A program made the position numbers and the translations under genes. This document shows positions 32,613 through 41,813 of a DNA stretch of 44,171 nt, piece after piece. The stretch is taken from assembly GCA_015061615.1 (NCBI GenBank), contig SUWE01000020.1, positions 1 to 44,171 of the forward strand, written 5' to 3'. Numbering within the stretch: the stretch's first letter is position 1; each line of letters opens with the position of its first letter. This stretch comes from Lentisphaerota bacterium. GTDB lineage: Bacteria; Verrucomicrobiota; Lentisphaeria; Victivallales; Victivallaceae. The notes beneath the pieces were generated by a model. That model saw only the letters and a list, made by a program, of their open reading frames with translations. It searched no databases and was not told the origin of the DNA.

Positions 32613-34031
32613 ATGGTTGAAACAACAGAGAAAAAATCTGTCCGCCCGGCGGGTATTTTACCCGACCGGGCGCAACCGCATAATTTGAAAGTGGAACAGG
32701 CGGTGCTGTCCGCCATGTTCCGCGATCCCAAAGGCTGCATAGATACGGTAATAAGCAAACTGGGTCCGACCGGTGATGCGTTTTACGGAGCAGCCAACCG
32801 CAGTATATATTCTGCGATAGTGGAACTTCACCGCAGTGATTCGATACCCGATCTGCTGAGTGTGGCGCAGAAATTGCACTCCTCAGAGAAACTGGAAGCC
32901 GCCGGCGGTGAAATTTACCTGGCGGAAATATATTCTGCCATTGCAACTGCGGTAAATGTGGAGTCATGGTGCGATATATTGCGCAACTATGCGATGCTCC
33001 GCAGAATGATCGACGCCTGTTCCGGAGCGTTGATAAAGTGTTACGACAACGATGCTGATCCGGACAAACTGGTTGAAGAAATCGAGACGGATATCTACAA
33101 AATAAGAACTGCCGGAGCAACGGAAACGATACGCGACTTGCGGATGCTGGTGGCGCAGGAGTTCCAGACGCTTATGGATATCCAGAACCGGAATATAGAG
33201 GTCGGTATTCCCACCGGCTATGCGCCTTTGGATGATTTTACCGGAGGGCTGAAAAAAGGGGAAATGTTCGTATTGGCGGCAAGACCGTCAATCGGCAAAA
33301 CGAGTTTGGGTTTGAATATAATTTCCAATGTGGCGATCAAAGGGGCGAACCGCCGTCCGGTGGCGTTTTTCAGTTTGGAAATGACCGATAATCAGATCGC
33401 GCGCCGTCTGCTGTGTGCGGAGTCCGGTATCCCTGAAAGTGTATTCTGGAACGGAGCGTTCAACGATACGGATATGGTGAAATTGACCGATGCGGTGACG
33501 AATATCCGCGATGCGCAGTTGTTTATAGACCCGACCGGCGGCTTGACGATCTCGGAGTTGAGAGCGAAGGCAAGACGGTTGAAAAATGAGCATGATATTC
33601 AGCTGATAGTCATTGACTATTTGCAGCTTATGCACGCCGATGCGCGTATTGACAGCCGTCAGCAGGAAGTGGCGGAGATATCCGGAGGAATCAAGAAACT
33701 GGCAAAAGATCTGGATATTCCGGTGCTGGTGCTGGCGCAGTTGAACCGTGAAATCGACAAGAACTCCAGTGCGAATGCGAGACCGAAGCTGGCGCATTTG
33801 CGTGAATCAGGAGCGATCGAGCAGGATGCGGACATCGTGACGTTCCTGCACCGCAACCGTGATGATGCGAAGAATCTGCCGGATGGGGCGAGTACGGAAG
33901 CGGAGTTGATCGTTGAGAAGAACCGTAACGGTAAGACGGGGGTGGTGAAATTGAATTTCTTCCCGTCACGAATGCTGTTTGAGGCGGCGCCGCCGGTGGG
34001 CAGAGAGTACGCTCCGGGCGGGGATGCCTGA
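32613..34031 (+). CDS. dnaB: Replicative DNA helicase DnaB
   Basis: 472 residues, the usual length. The N-terminal primase-interacting domain (QPHNLKVEQAVLSAMF) is followed by a linker and a RecA-like ATPase domain with Walker A ARPSIGKTS (223-231), Walker B LIVIDYLQLM and RESGAIEQDADIV (sensor region). AGGTGG lies 5 bases before the ATG at 32613. The GTG at 32604 overlaps that site and is rejected. No intein is present. Only an A-rich tract follows the stop, without a hairpin-T terminator. Confidence 0.96.
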   Translation: MVETTEKKSVRPAGILPDRAQPHNLKVEQAVLSAMFRDPKGCIDTVISKLGPTGDAFYGAANRSIYSAIVELHRSDSIPDLLSVAQKLHSSEKLEAAGGEIYLAEIYSAIATAVNVESWCDILRNYAMLRRMIDACSGALIKCYDNDADPDKLVEEIETDIYKIRTAGATETIRDLRMLVAQEFQTLMDIQNRNIEVGIPTGYAPLDDFTGGLKKGEMFVLAARPSIGKTSLGLNIISNVAIKGANRRPVAFFSLEMTDNQIARRLLCAESGIPESVFWNGAFNDTDMVKLTDAVTNIRDAQLFIDPTGGLTISELRAKARRLKNEHDIQLIVIDYLQLMHADARIDSRQQEVAEISGGIKKLAKDLDIPVLVLAQLNREIDKNSSANARPKLAHLRESGAIEQDADIVTFLHRNRDDAKNLPDGASTEAELIVEKNRNGKTGVVKLNFFPSRMLFEAAPPVGREYAPGGDA

Positions 34032-34291
34032 AAAAAAGAAAAAATAGAAGAAAAAATAACCCGTTCTCCGTCGTGCGGAGGCGTGATCCGACGGCGGAAC
34101 GTTGGTCGCCGCCGAAAGCGAAGTCGCGCAATTTATTGCGTGACATTTGAGCTTGATGCGGGGAAGTGTTGTGTGGGAGCCGGAGCAAATTCCTGTTTCC
34201 CGCGGTACATAAGCGCTTTACCGTCAAGCGCAGAAAAATGGTGTGGAAAGTATACAGTTTGTTCTGTTGAAAATATCTGGGAGAATGAATT
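34032..34291 (+). promoter_or_regulatory. 260-base dnaB-bamA spacer with alternative hairpins
   Basis: No gene is convincing here. After a purine-rich tract (34032-34060), a stem formed by GTTCTCCGTCG and CGACGGCGGAAC (34063-34100) is mutually exclusive with a second stem, CGGCGG (from about 34092) with CCGCCG (from about 34109). A small CGCAA-ttta-TTGCG hairpin follows near 34127-34140. No clear promoter was found. The bamA ribosome site GGGAG lies 8 bases before its ATG. Confidence 0.4.
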
Positions 34292-36619
34292 ATGTTTAGC
34301 AGAAAGTTTTTCAAAGCGGCACTGTCGCTTGCCGGTTGCTGGGCGTTGATGCTCACCGCCGCGGAGGTCGGTGCTGTGAAGTTTGTGCAGGAAGGAAAAA
34401 ATCCGGTTCCGCAGGAGCTTTTGCAGGTCGCGTTGAGATTGCGTCCGGGAATGGAGTTCAAAGCGGAACACATGGATGAGGATTTGAAAAATCTTTACAA
34501 GACAGGGAAGATCTCCAACGCCGTTTCCGAATACCGCACACTGCCGGACGGCAAGATCGAGATCACCTATAAAATCACACCGTCACCGTTGATTTCCGTT
34601 TTCAGGATCGAAGGCAACAAGAAGTTTTCCACCAAAGATTTGCAGGGCGAACTGACCATTGCCGACGGTGAGCGTCTGAGCAGCAGAGCGCTGAGTCAGT
34701 CGGTGGAAAATCTGCGCAAGTTCTACCACGGCAAAGGTTATACCGATGTCCGCATCCCCCCGCCGGAAGTTAAGCCCGACGGCAAAGGCGGAGTGACCGT
34801 TACACTGAAAATCGAAGAAAATCTCCGTTTGAAAGTCAATAATGTCACCTTCGAGGGCAACACCGCGTACTCGGCGCGTGAATTGCGTCAGGTGCTTTTC
34901 AACCGGTACAGTCTGTGGAACATTGTTCCTTTTGTCAACGACCATCTCAATCAGGGAATGCTCGACCGCAAGGAGCTTGATGCCGACCGGGCAAGAGTGC
35001 GCGAACTGTATTACAACAAAGGTTTCCTCGATTTCAAAGTCAAAGATGTGAAGATCACCCAGACTTCCGATGATCCGGAGTTTGTCGATCTGCACTTTAT
35101 TCTTGAAGAAGGCAAACCTTACACCGTTGACAAGATCACGATTTCCGGAAACAACGTCATCAAAAATGAGATCATCGAAGGGCAGATAATGCTCAAAAGC
35201 GGCGAAATTTACTCTCTGGAAAAAGAGAACGCCACTATCAAAGCCATCGGAGCGCTGTATGATACCGACGGATATGCGGATTTGAGTGTGAAACCGGTGA
35301 AAAGCACCGACTTCCCCAACAGCAAAGTTTCGATCGAATTCAAGATCAACGAAGGCCGCAAATACCATATCCGCAACATTGATATCATCGGCAATACGGG
35401 AACAAAAGAAAAGGTTATCCGCCGCGAACTTGCGATCCATCCGGGCGATCCTGCCGCTTCGCGCCGCATCGAAGTCAGCCGCAAACGGTTGATGAATATG
35501 GGCTATTTCAACAAAGTCGAAGCGGAGACCGTCAATGCCGACTCTCTTGATGAGAAGGATTTGCGGATAACTGTCGAAGAAAAACCTGAACGTTTCAACT
35601 TCCGCATCGGTGCGGGTGTATCCGATGTGACAAGTTTCTTCGGAATGGCGGAAATTTCCAGCAACAACTTTGATATCACCGATCCGGGCAGCTGGTTCTA
35701 CGGCGGCGGTCAGCGTTTGCGTATCCAGGCGTTGTACGGAATCGACGATGCCGGATTCAATGTCGATTTTGTCGAACCGTGGCTCTTTGATCTGCCGCTG
35801 AGATTTGAATTGTCCGCATATATGAATACGTCGGAGTACGATGAATGGGATGAATCGCGCATCGGTGCCAGAACATCGCTTCAGCGCAAGATATTTGACG
35901 ATTTCACCACGGTGAACCTCGGATATAAATTTGAAGTCGTGCGCGTCCACCGGGTCTCAAGCTCGCTTAAATACTACTTCAAAGAGAAGGATTACAACGG
36001 CTCGTCGCTGGTCAGTCAGGTGTCACTGCACCTTGCGCGCGATACGCGTGACAGCCTTGTCGATCCGACCGAAGGTTACTATGTCAGTCTGTACGGTGCG
36101 ATCTCACCGCGGATTTTCGGTTCCAGCAGCGATTTCTACCGGCTTGAAGCCAAGGGCAGTTACCATACAAGTTTCTTTGATAAAGCGATCGTACTGTCGC
36201 TTTCAGGCAAGATCGGTGTGGTTTCCGGATTCAATACGCATGATGATGTTCCGGTTTATGAACGGTACTTCCTCGGCGGCAGCGGTTCGGTACGCGGTTT
36301 TGAACACCGTTCAATCGGCAGGATCGTCAACGGCAAAAATATCGGCGGTCAGACGATGCTCGTGCTGAGCGCTGAGGTGTCGCACCCGATCTGGGGACCC
36401 TTGCGCGGTGCGGCGTTCATCGACGCGGGTGATGCGTGGAGCAATGCGTACAGCATGGACTTTTCCAGCATCAACATCGGTGCCGGTTACGGATTGCGGC
36501 TGAAACTGCCGATGTTCCCTGCTCCGCTGAAGCTGGATATTGCGTATCCGGTGCTGCGCGGTCAGAGAAACCTCAAAAGCAAATTCCGTATCCACTTCAA
36601 CGTCGGATTCTCGTTCTGA
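34292..36619 (+). CDS. bamA: Outer-membrane protein assembly factor BamA (Omp85)
   Basis: 775 residues. A signal peptide (FFKAALSLAGCWALMLTAA) is followed by five POTRA-type domains (to about residue 425, with repeats such as VTFEGNTAYSARELR and ITISGNNVIKNEII) and a 16-strand-type barrel domain. The lid-lock VRGF motif is in GGSGSVRGFEHRS, and the protein ends in Phe, the usual outer-membrane signal. It is strong evidence for a diderm envelope. The stop overlaps the mazG ATG by one base (TGATG at 36617-36621). No ompH/skp or lpxD follows. Confidence 0.95.
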   Translation: MFSRKFFKAALSLAGCWALMLTAAEVGAVKFVQEGKNPVPQELLQVALRLRPGMEFKAEHMDEDLKNLYKTGKISNAVSEYRTLPDGKIEITYKITPSPLISVFRIEGNKKFSTKDLQGELTIADGERLSSRALSQSVENLRKFYHGKGYTDVRIPPPEVKPDGKGGVTVTLKIEENLRLKVNNVTFEGNTAYSARELRQVLFNRYSLWNIVPFVNDHLNQGMLDRKELDADRARVRELYYNKGFLDFKVKDVKITQTSDDPEFVDLHFILEEGKPYTVDKITISGNNVIKNEIIEGQIMLKSGEIYSLEKENATIKAIGALYDTDGYADLSVKPVKSTDFPNSKVSIEFKINEGRKYHIRNIDIIGNTGTKEKVIRRELAIHPGDPAASRRIEVSRKRLMNMGYFNKVEAETVNADSLDEKDLRITVEEKPERFNFRIGAGVSDVTSFFGMAEISSNNFDITDPGSWFYGGGQRLRIQALYGIDDAGFNVDFVEPWLFDLPLRFELSAYMNTSEYDEWDESRIGARTSLQRKIFDDFTTVNLGYKFEVVRVHRVSSSLKYYFKEKDYNGSSLVSQVSLHLARDTRDSLVDPTEGYYVSLYGAISPRIFGSSSDFYRLEAKGSYHTSFFDKAIVLSLSGKIGVVSGFNTHDDVPVYERYFLGGSGSVRGFEHRSIGRIVNGKNIGGQTMLVLSAEVSHPIWGPLRGAAFIDAGDAWSNAYSMDFSSINIGAGYGLRLKLPMFPAPLKLDIAYPVLRGQRNLKSKFRIHFNVGFSF

Positions 36620-37419
36620 TGGAAAAATATCCGCCTGAAGCCGACTCCCTGCTTGCCATTCTGCGCCGTTTGCGGGCGCCTGACGGCTGTCCGTGGGACA
36701 GGGAACAGACCCGGCATTCGCTGGTGCGTCATCTGGAAGGCGAATGTGCCGAACTTATCTACGCTATCGACAAAGACGATACGGCAAATATCTGTGAAGA
36801 ACTCGGCGACGTGCTGATGAATCTGCTGTTTCAGGTCGTTGTCGCGGAGGAAAAAGGTGAATTTACCATGGCGGATGTGTGGCGGCAGATAATCGACAAA
36901 ATGATCCGCCGTCATGCGCATGTTTTCGGCAGTGAATCAGCATCCAATGCGGAAGAAGTCGCCGCGTTGTGGCAGAAAATCAAGGCGCAGGAACATGCCG
37001 GAACCGGAGAAGAAAAATCCATCCTTGACAGCGTAAAACCCTGTTTATCCCCGCTTGAACGTGCGGAAAAACTGCAAAAGCAGGCGGCAAAAACCGGTTT
37101 TGACTGGCAGGATCCCGTTTCCGTTGCCGATAAAATCGCTGAAGAAACTGCCGAAGTGCGTTCCGCACTGGATTCCGGCGACGAAGATGCGGTCGATGAA
37201 GAACTGGGGGATCTGCTTTTTGCGGTGATAAATCTGATACGGTTCCGCAAACGCGGCAGTGCTTCGGAACTTTTACGCAAGGCGAATATGAAGTTTGAGC
37301 GCCGTTTCCGTGCAATGGAAGAGCGTTTCCGTGTTTCCGGAATGGAACTTGAACACAGTGATCCTCAAACCTTTGACCGGTTCTGGGAAGAGGTTAAATC
37401 CGCGGAAAAAGGATGCTGA
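36619..37419 (+). CDS. mazG: Nucleoside triphosphate pyrophosphohydrolase MazG
   Basis: Hydrolyses (d)NTPs to monophosphates, a house-cleaning enzyme. The 266 residues hold two MazG domains: the first has CPWDREQTRHSL and the metal motif EGECAEL...EELGD, the second GFDWQDP and EETAEVRSALD...DEELGDLL. The ATG at 36619 overlaps the bamA stop, giving the normal MazG start (MEKYPPEADSLLAILRRLR). The frame is open further upstream, but that part lies inside bamA and is not real. Confidence 0.95.
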   Translation: MEKYPPEADSLLAILRRLRAPDGCPWDREQTRHSLVRHLEGECAELIYAIDKDDTANICEELGDVLMNLLFQVVVAEEKGEFTMADVWRQIIDKMIRRHAHVFGSESASNAEEVAALWQKIKAQEHAGTGEEKSILDSVKPCLSPLERAEKLQKQAAKTGFDWQDPVSVADKIAEETAEVRSALDSGDEDAVDEELGDLLFAVINLIRFRKRGSASELLRKANMKFERRFRAMEERFRVSGMELEHSDPQTFDRFWEEVKSAEKGC

Positions 37420-37423
37420 CAAA

Positions 37424-39151
37424 ATGGATATCAATCATACAGAATTGGATTTGTCGCCGGAGTCAATACCGCTGCGCCGTTCTGTCTGGCTGATATTTTT
37501 CAGTGCGGCGGCGGTATTGCTGCTGATTCTGGGGAAAAATCCGCTGCTGGGCAGTGAAGGCGGCAGTGCGGAAAGTATCCGTCTGCTGCTTGACGGCAAG
37601 GATATTTTTGCTGTTGACAGAACTTTTCCGCCGGATTCATTTATCCAGTTGTGGCTGTGCCGTATCCAAATGCTTCCGGCACTGCTGCTGGGGAATTCCG
37701 AATTTTCATGGCGGGTGTTTTCCATGATTCCGGCACTGCTGCTGCTTTCCGGCACGATGCTGCTTACCGATGAGATATTCGGCAGACGGGCAATGTGCTG
37801 TGCCGGATGGATGCTTATCGGTTCATACGGATTTATTTACTGGGGCAGAAATGCGGGGAATTACATCTTTCTTGCCGCGTGGAGCATCTGGTGTGCCGTA
37901 CTGCTGTACCGGAAAAATTTTCCGTTTATTGTGCAAACACTGTTTTTCTTTCTGGTATTTTCCGGCAGTATGTGGTGGGGATCGCACTTTATTCTTGCAT
38001 TGCCGGGGGTTATCGTTGCCGCATATCCGCGGTGGAAAGGGAATTTTTTCAGCCGGTATACCGTCTTTTCAGCATTGGCAGGAGTTGCCGGCGCGCTGAT
38101 GATATCGCTTTTGCTGTTGTGGCATCCCGGAATTGCACCGGTTGAGTACGCGTTGCGTTTTCTGCATCAGCTCAAGTGCAGTTTTCTTGAGTCATTTGCG
38201 CAGACATGTTATGCACCCTTGAGTGCGTTTGATTACGGCAGGCATCTTGTCAATCTGCCGCGGCTGATTTTTCCATGGATACTGCCTGCGGGATTTACGG
38301 TGTATTGGATGATACGGAAGTATAAAGAACTTTCCGCAGAACACCGCTTTCTGCTCTGGGGGGCGGCGGTAATGTTTATGCTTACGGGAGTATTCCCCTC
38401 AAGACGGTGGCAGTTCCAGTTGTGCCAGCTGCCGCTGTTCATCATGATCGCTTCCGGCGGAGTCACCGGAAAAACGGTCGTCGGCAAATATCAGGATATC
38501 ATGGTGATGACGATGCGGTGGGGCGCCGCCGTCGCCGGCTCCTTTGCGGTTTCGGTCTTTGTGGTATTCCCGTTGTGGGATATGATTTTCAATACGTCGA
38601 TGCCCGGCTGGATAATGTTCGCCATCCCGGTATTGGGATTGCTTGCACTCGGAGCGCTGGTGTTCGACACCGGCGGCACGAGCGCGGTGGAAAAATACAG
38701 CGGCATGAGAGGCAGCTGGAGCGGATATATTCTCGCATGGACATGCCTTTGTATCGCCGTTTTCGCTATCGGTATCCCCGCATTGGGTGAGTACCGTACC
38801 GGTAAACCATTCTGGCAGAAATGCGGTCAGCTGGCAGAGCAGGCAAAGCCCGGCAAGGTGATTTTTTTCAACGATGCGCCGGAGGCGCAGGCGCTGTGTT
38901 ACATGGATGTTTCCGGCAGAGTGTACAACGCTGAAAATGAAGAAGGATTTTTGCGTGAATCAGACGGTCTGAAAACAGCGCTGGTGATCCTGCACTGCCG
39001 GGATTATCCGGAGTTTCAGAAAATACTGGAAAACTCCGGGTGGAAAACCGGGGAAAACGGGGACGTTATCCACGAAGAAGGTCACTTGTACCTGTTCGGT
39101 AATAAAAGCGGAAAAAACATTTTTTCCGCATATTTGATAAGAAAAAAATAA
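37424..39151 (+). CDS. GT-C type membrane glycosyltransferase-like protein (PMT/ArnT-like)
   Basis: 575-residue multi-pass membrane protein. After a cytoplasmic N-terminus and the first helix (about 20-40), the first outer loop (GSEGGSAESIRLLLDG...FPPDSFIQLW) has the size and layout of the ArnT/PMT_2 loop, followed by about ten helices. A soluble C-terminal domain starts after about residue 480 (PFWQKCGQLAEQAKPGKVIFF). The acidic DE/ET pair normally at the start of that loop is here SEGG/SAE, so catalysis is uncertain. It would use a lipid-linked sugar to modify a lipid or protein. The start lies 4 bases after the mazG stop, and AAAGGA lies 10 bases upstream, inside mazG. Confidence 0.6.
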   Translation: MDINHTELDLSPESIPLRRSVWLIFFSAAAVLLLILGKNPLLGSEGGSAESIRLLLDGKDIFAVDRTFPPDSFIQLWLCRIQMLPALLLGNSEFSWRVFSMIPALLLLSGTMLLTDEIFGRRAMCCAGWMLIGSYGFIYWGRNAGNYIFLAAWSIWCAVLLYRKNFPFIVQTLFFFLVFSGSMWWGSHFILALPGVIVAAYPRWKGNFFSRYTVFSALAGVAGALMISLLLLWHPGIAPVEYALRFLHQLKCSFLESFAQTCYAPLSAFDYGRHLVNLPRLIFPWILPAGFTVYWMIRKYKELSAEHRFLLWGAAVMFMLTGVFPSRRWQFQLCQLPLFIMIASGGVTGKTVVGKYQDIMVMTMRWGAAVAGSFAVSVFVVFPLWDMIFNTSMPGWIMFAIPVLGLLALGALVFDTGGTSAVEKYSGMRGSWSGYILAWTCLCIAVFAIGIPALGEYRTGKPFWQKCGQLAEQAKPGKVIFFNDAPEAQALCYMDVSGRVYNAENEEGFLRESDGLKTALVILHCRDYPEFQKILENSGWKTGENGDVIHEEGHLYLFGNKSGKNIFSAYLIRKK

Positions 39152-39189
39152 GTTGTGGTAAATATTGCTGTTAAAATGGTCTGTTACTC

Positions 39190-39218
39190 TTGAAAAAATC
39201 AGGAGTTAGGTGTATTTT
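39190..39218 (+). promoter_or_regulatory. Promoter of the Gfo/Idh/MocA gene
   Basis: TTGAAA (39190-39195), 17-base spacer, TATTTT (39213-39218), in the 118-base gap after the glycosyltransferase-like gene. An AGGAG lies inside the spacer and is coincidental. The real ribosome site is CAGGAG near 39256. Confidence 0.65.
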
Positions 39219-39269
39219 ATCTTAAACGCTTTGTAAAGTCGTTTTACTTTTCAAACAGGAGTTGTAAAA

Positions 39270-40556
39270 ATGGAAAAGAAACGTTATGCAGTTTGCGGTG
39301 TATCCGCACGTGCGATCGGCATGTACATTATGCCGATGGTGAGAGAGTTCAAACATTGTGCAGAGTTCGTCGGTATGCTCGATATCGACCCGCTGCGTTT
39401 CAAGATCTGCAAAGATCAGGTTCCTGAAAGCAAAGATGTTCCCGAATATCTTGCTGACGATTTCTACAAGATGATCGAAGAGACCAAACCCGATGCCCTT
39501 TTCGTTGTCAGCATGGATTGCACCCACGTTGATTATGTTCTCAAAGGTCTGGAACTGGGTCTGGATGTGATTTGCGAAAAACCGATGACCACCAACACCG
39601 CCGATGCCCTGCGCGTGATGGAAGCCGAAGCGAAATCCAAAGGCAAAGTCATCTGCACCTTCAACTACCGCTACAATCCGGTTCACCGCAAACTGCGTGA
39701 ATTGATCCTCGCCGGCAAGATCGGCAGAGTCACCCACGTTGATTTGAACTGGTATATCGATATCCGTCACGGCTCAAGCTATTTCCACCGCTGGAACCGC
39801 ATGCGTGAAAATTCCGGAAGTCTTTCCATTCACAAATCCAGCCACCACTTCGACCTGGTCAACTGGTGGGTCGACGGAGTTCCTGAAGCGGTACACGCTT
39901 TCGGCGCGCTGAACCACTACGGTCCGGATGCGGAGTTCAATCCCTCCAAAAAAGACGGCAGAGACTGCACGAGCTGTCCGGAAATGATGAAGTGTGCGTA
40001 TGAGGCACGCTGGGCGACCCGCAACTCCTCCATTTTTGTCAAAGATGACCACATCAATGCGTTTGACGGCAAAGAGAAGCGTTACACCGATTACAGCCCG
40101 CACATGTGCATGTTCGACTCCAAGATCAACATTTACGATACCTTTATTGCCAACGTGAAGTACCGCAACGGCGTGCTGCTGAACTACTCCGCGAACTTCT
40201 CCACCCCGTATGAAGGTTATCATCTGGCGATCAACGGTACCCGCGGCCGTCTGGAAACCACCGAGTTCGGCGGTGTTGGTCACTGGCTGCCCAAAATCCA
40301 TACCGATGGACAGTATATTGATTACTTCCCGATCTTTGAAGGCCGTGAACGCATCAATATCGCGGCGGCAGAAGGCGGTCACGGCGGCGGTGACCCGCTG
40401 ATTCTGGAAGATATCTTCCTCGGTGAAAATCCCGACCGCAAATATGATATCCTTGCCAAATCTGTTGACGGTCTGCGCGCGATCGCTATCGGCGACGCGG
40501 TCTTTACCTCCATCAAAGAGGGCGGAATCAAAGACCTGACCGGATTCATCAAGTAA
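39270..40556 (+). CDS. Gfo/Idh/MocA family oxidoreductase
   Basis: 428-residue NAD(P)-dependent sugar or inositol dehydrogenase-type protein. The Rossmann domain begins YAVCGVSARAIGMY and contains the nucleotide/substrate motif CEKPM. The C-terminal domain has the catalytic-type HKSSHHFDLVNWW segment. A cysteine cluster, CTSCPEMMKC, sits in an insertion typical of a subgroup of these enzymes and might bind metal. No signal peptide. It has its own promoter and terminator. The substrate cannot be read from sequence, and nearby transporters (BASS, SSS) may belong to the same sugar physiology. Confidence 0.92.
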   Translation: MEKKRYAVCGVSARAIGMYIMPMVREFKHCAEFVGMLDIDPLRFKICKDQVPESKDVPEYLADDFYKMIEETKPDALFVVSMDCTHVDYVLKGLELGLDVICEKPMTTNTADALRVMEAEAKSKGKVICTFNYRYNPVHRKLRELILAGKIGRVTHVDLNWYIDIRHGSSYFHRWNRMRENSGSLSIHKSSHHFDLVNWWVDGVPEAVHAFGALNHYGPDAEFNPSKKDGRDCTSCPEMMKCAYEARWATRNSSIFVKDDHINAFDGKEKRYTDYSPHMCMFDSKINIYDTFIANVKYRNGVLLNYSANFSTPYEGYHLAINGTRGRLETTEFGGVGHWLPKIHTDGQYIDYFPIFEGRERINIAAAEGGHGGGDPLILEDIFLGENPDRKYDILAKSVDGLRAIAIGDAVFTSIKEGGIKDLTGFIK

Positions 40557-40573
40557 TTTTGCCGGAAATGGAA

Positions 40574-40619
40574 GGGCTGCTGCAAAACCTGTGACGGGAG
40601 TGCGGCAGCTCTTTTCTTT
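40574..40619 (+). terminator. Terminator of the Gfo/Idh/MocA gene
   Basis: GGGCTGCTGC (40574-40583) pairs with GCGGCAGCTC (40602-40611) over 10 bp with two G-T pairs, followed by TTTTCTTT. It lies 17 bases after the stop. Confidence 0.85.
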
Positions 40620-40648
40620 GCAGAATGATTCAGGAGCAAAAAGCGAAA

Positions 40649-41548
40649 ATGAAAAAGCTGATACGGCCGCTGATGCTGGTAGTTCCGCTGATAGCCGGAG
40701 TGTTTGTTCCGGAGGCGGGAAAATTGGCATCGCCGCCGGTGAATTTCATCCGCTGGGCGCTGTTTGTGATGATATTTCTGAATTTGCTTCAGGTGAAATT
40801 TGCGGATTTGAAACCGTGCCGGGAACATTTTTATGTACTGGCAGTGAATGTGCTGATGGGTGTCGTGCCGTTTTTCCTTCTGCGGCTGATATTTCCGGAA
40901 AATATGATATTGGCGCAATCGGCATTTTTTACGGGGATAGCTCCGACAGCAGCGGCGGCGGCGGTGATAATATCATTGCTGGATGGCAAAGTGGGCTTTG
41001 CCGTGACGGGATTTGTGATAACGAATGTGGGAATATCCGCAGCGTTGACCGGATTGCTGCCGCTGACGACGGGAAATTTCAGTCCGGAGTTCTTTTTCAA
41101 CGTGCTGTATTCTCTGGGAACGGTGATCGGCTTGCCGCTGATACTGGCGCAGGGAGCGCGGAAATTCCTGCCGCGGATATTGAATTACATAGCGCCGTTG
41201 AAAAATGTGTCGCTGATATTGTGGTCAATGTCATTGTTTATAATGGCGGCGATAGCGAGGGATTACTACGATAAGAATGCGGAAGGTTCGCTGTGGATGA
41301 TCGGCGGAATGATGTTGATATCGCTGGTGATATGCGCTGCAAATTTTTCGATAGGCGGTTTGCTGTCGAAGCGGTATAAACACGAGTCGAGCCAGATATT
41401 GGGACAGAAGAACACGACATTTGTGGTATTTCTGGCGTTGGAGTACGCTTCAGGAGCGGCGGCATTGGGGACGATATTTTATGTGATATACCATAATGTA
41501 TGGAATTCGTTGCAGCTGTTTTGGCACCAGAAACGCACAAAGGAGTGA
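40649..41548 (+). CDS. Bile acid:sodium symporter (BASS) superfamily transporter
   Basis: About 299 residues with nine or ten predicted helices, beginning KKLIRPLMLVVPLIAGVFVP. FFTGIAPTAAAAAVI (discontinuous-helix region) and the late GQKNTTFVVFLALEY fit the BASS fold, in which paired crossing motifs bind sodium. The substrate is unknown; bacterial members carry bile acids, pantoate, keto acids and others. AGGAG lies 12 bases before the ATG at 40649. The in-frame ATG at 40625 has no ribosome site. No terminator is evident before the tRNA promoter. Confidence 0.8.
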   Translation: MKKLIRPLMLVVPLIAGVFVPEAGKLASPPVNFIRWALFVMIFLNLLQVKFADLKPCREHFYVLAVNVLMGVVPFFLLRLIFPENMILAQSAFFTGIAPTAAAAAVIISLLDGKVGFAVTGFVITNVGISAALTGLLPLTTGNFSPEFFFNVLYSLGTVIGLPLILAQGARKFLPRILNYIAPLKNVSLILWSMSLFIMAAIARDYYDKNAEGSLWMIGGMMLISLVICAANFSIGGLLSKRYKHESSQILGQKNTTFVVFLALEYASGAAALGTIFYVIYHNVWNSLQLFWHQKRTKE

Positions 41549-41576
41549 AAAAAGCGTAAAAAAAACAAAAAGCGGC

Positions 41577-41605
41577 TTGACAAAGCGGTATAAGAATGAT
41601 ATATT
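41577..41605 (+). promoter_or_regulatory. Promoter of the tRNA pair
   Basis: TTGACA (41577-41582), 17-base spacer, TATATT (41600-41605), 22 bases upstream of the first tRNA. The hexamers and spacing are identical to those of the prs promoter. Confidence 0.92.
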
Positions 41606-41627
41606 AAGAAATGTTGCAAGAAAAAGT

Positions 41628-41703
41628 GCGAGTGTAGCTCAGTTGGTAGAGCATCACGTTGCCAACGTGATTGTCGCCGGTTCGACTCCGGTCACTCGCT
41701 CCA
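41628..41703 (+). tRNA. tRNA-Gly (GCC)
   Basis: 76 bases with encoded CCA. The acceptor GCGAGTG pairs perfectly with CACTCGC, the D arm contains AGCTCAGTTGGTAGAGC, the anticodon stem is TCACG/CGTGA with loop TTGCCAA (anticodon GCC), and the T arm contains GGTTCGACTCC. It is complete and regular. Confidence 0.97.
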
Positions 41704-41721
41704 ATTTTGATAACGCAGAGT

Positions 41722-41797
41722 GGCAGGTTAGCTCAGTCGGTAGAGCAGGGGACTGAAAATCCCCGTGTCCCCAGTTCGATTCTGGGACCGGCCACCA
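41722..41797 (+). tRNA. tRNA-Phe (GAA)
   Basis: 76 bases with encoded CCA. The anticodon stem GGGGA/TCCCC has loop CTGAAAA (anticodon GAA), and the T arm is CCCAG-TTCGATT-CTGGG. The acceptor GGCAGGT opposite ACCGGCC leaves an A-G mismatch at the fourth pair (A at 41725, G at 41790). A C at 41725 would make the stem perfect. It lies 18 bases after tRNA-Gly and shares its promoter and terminator. Confidence 0.95.
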
Positions 41798-41813
41798 TTT
41801 CTATAAATTTCCG

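Noticed and set aside
32613-34031. Possible intein in dnaB
   Set aside because: Length and motif spacing are those of an uninterrupted DnaB.
34083-34349. 88-codon plus-strand frame in the dnaB-bamA spacer
   Set aside because: It runs into bamA in another frame and is Arg/Cys-rich without any motif or ribosome site.
34583-35950. A 455-codon open frame on the minus strand inside bamA
   Set aside because: It lies wholly antisense to the POTRA region and shows no family motif; bamA is unambiguous.
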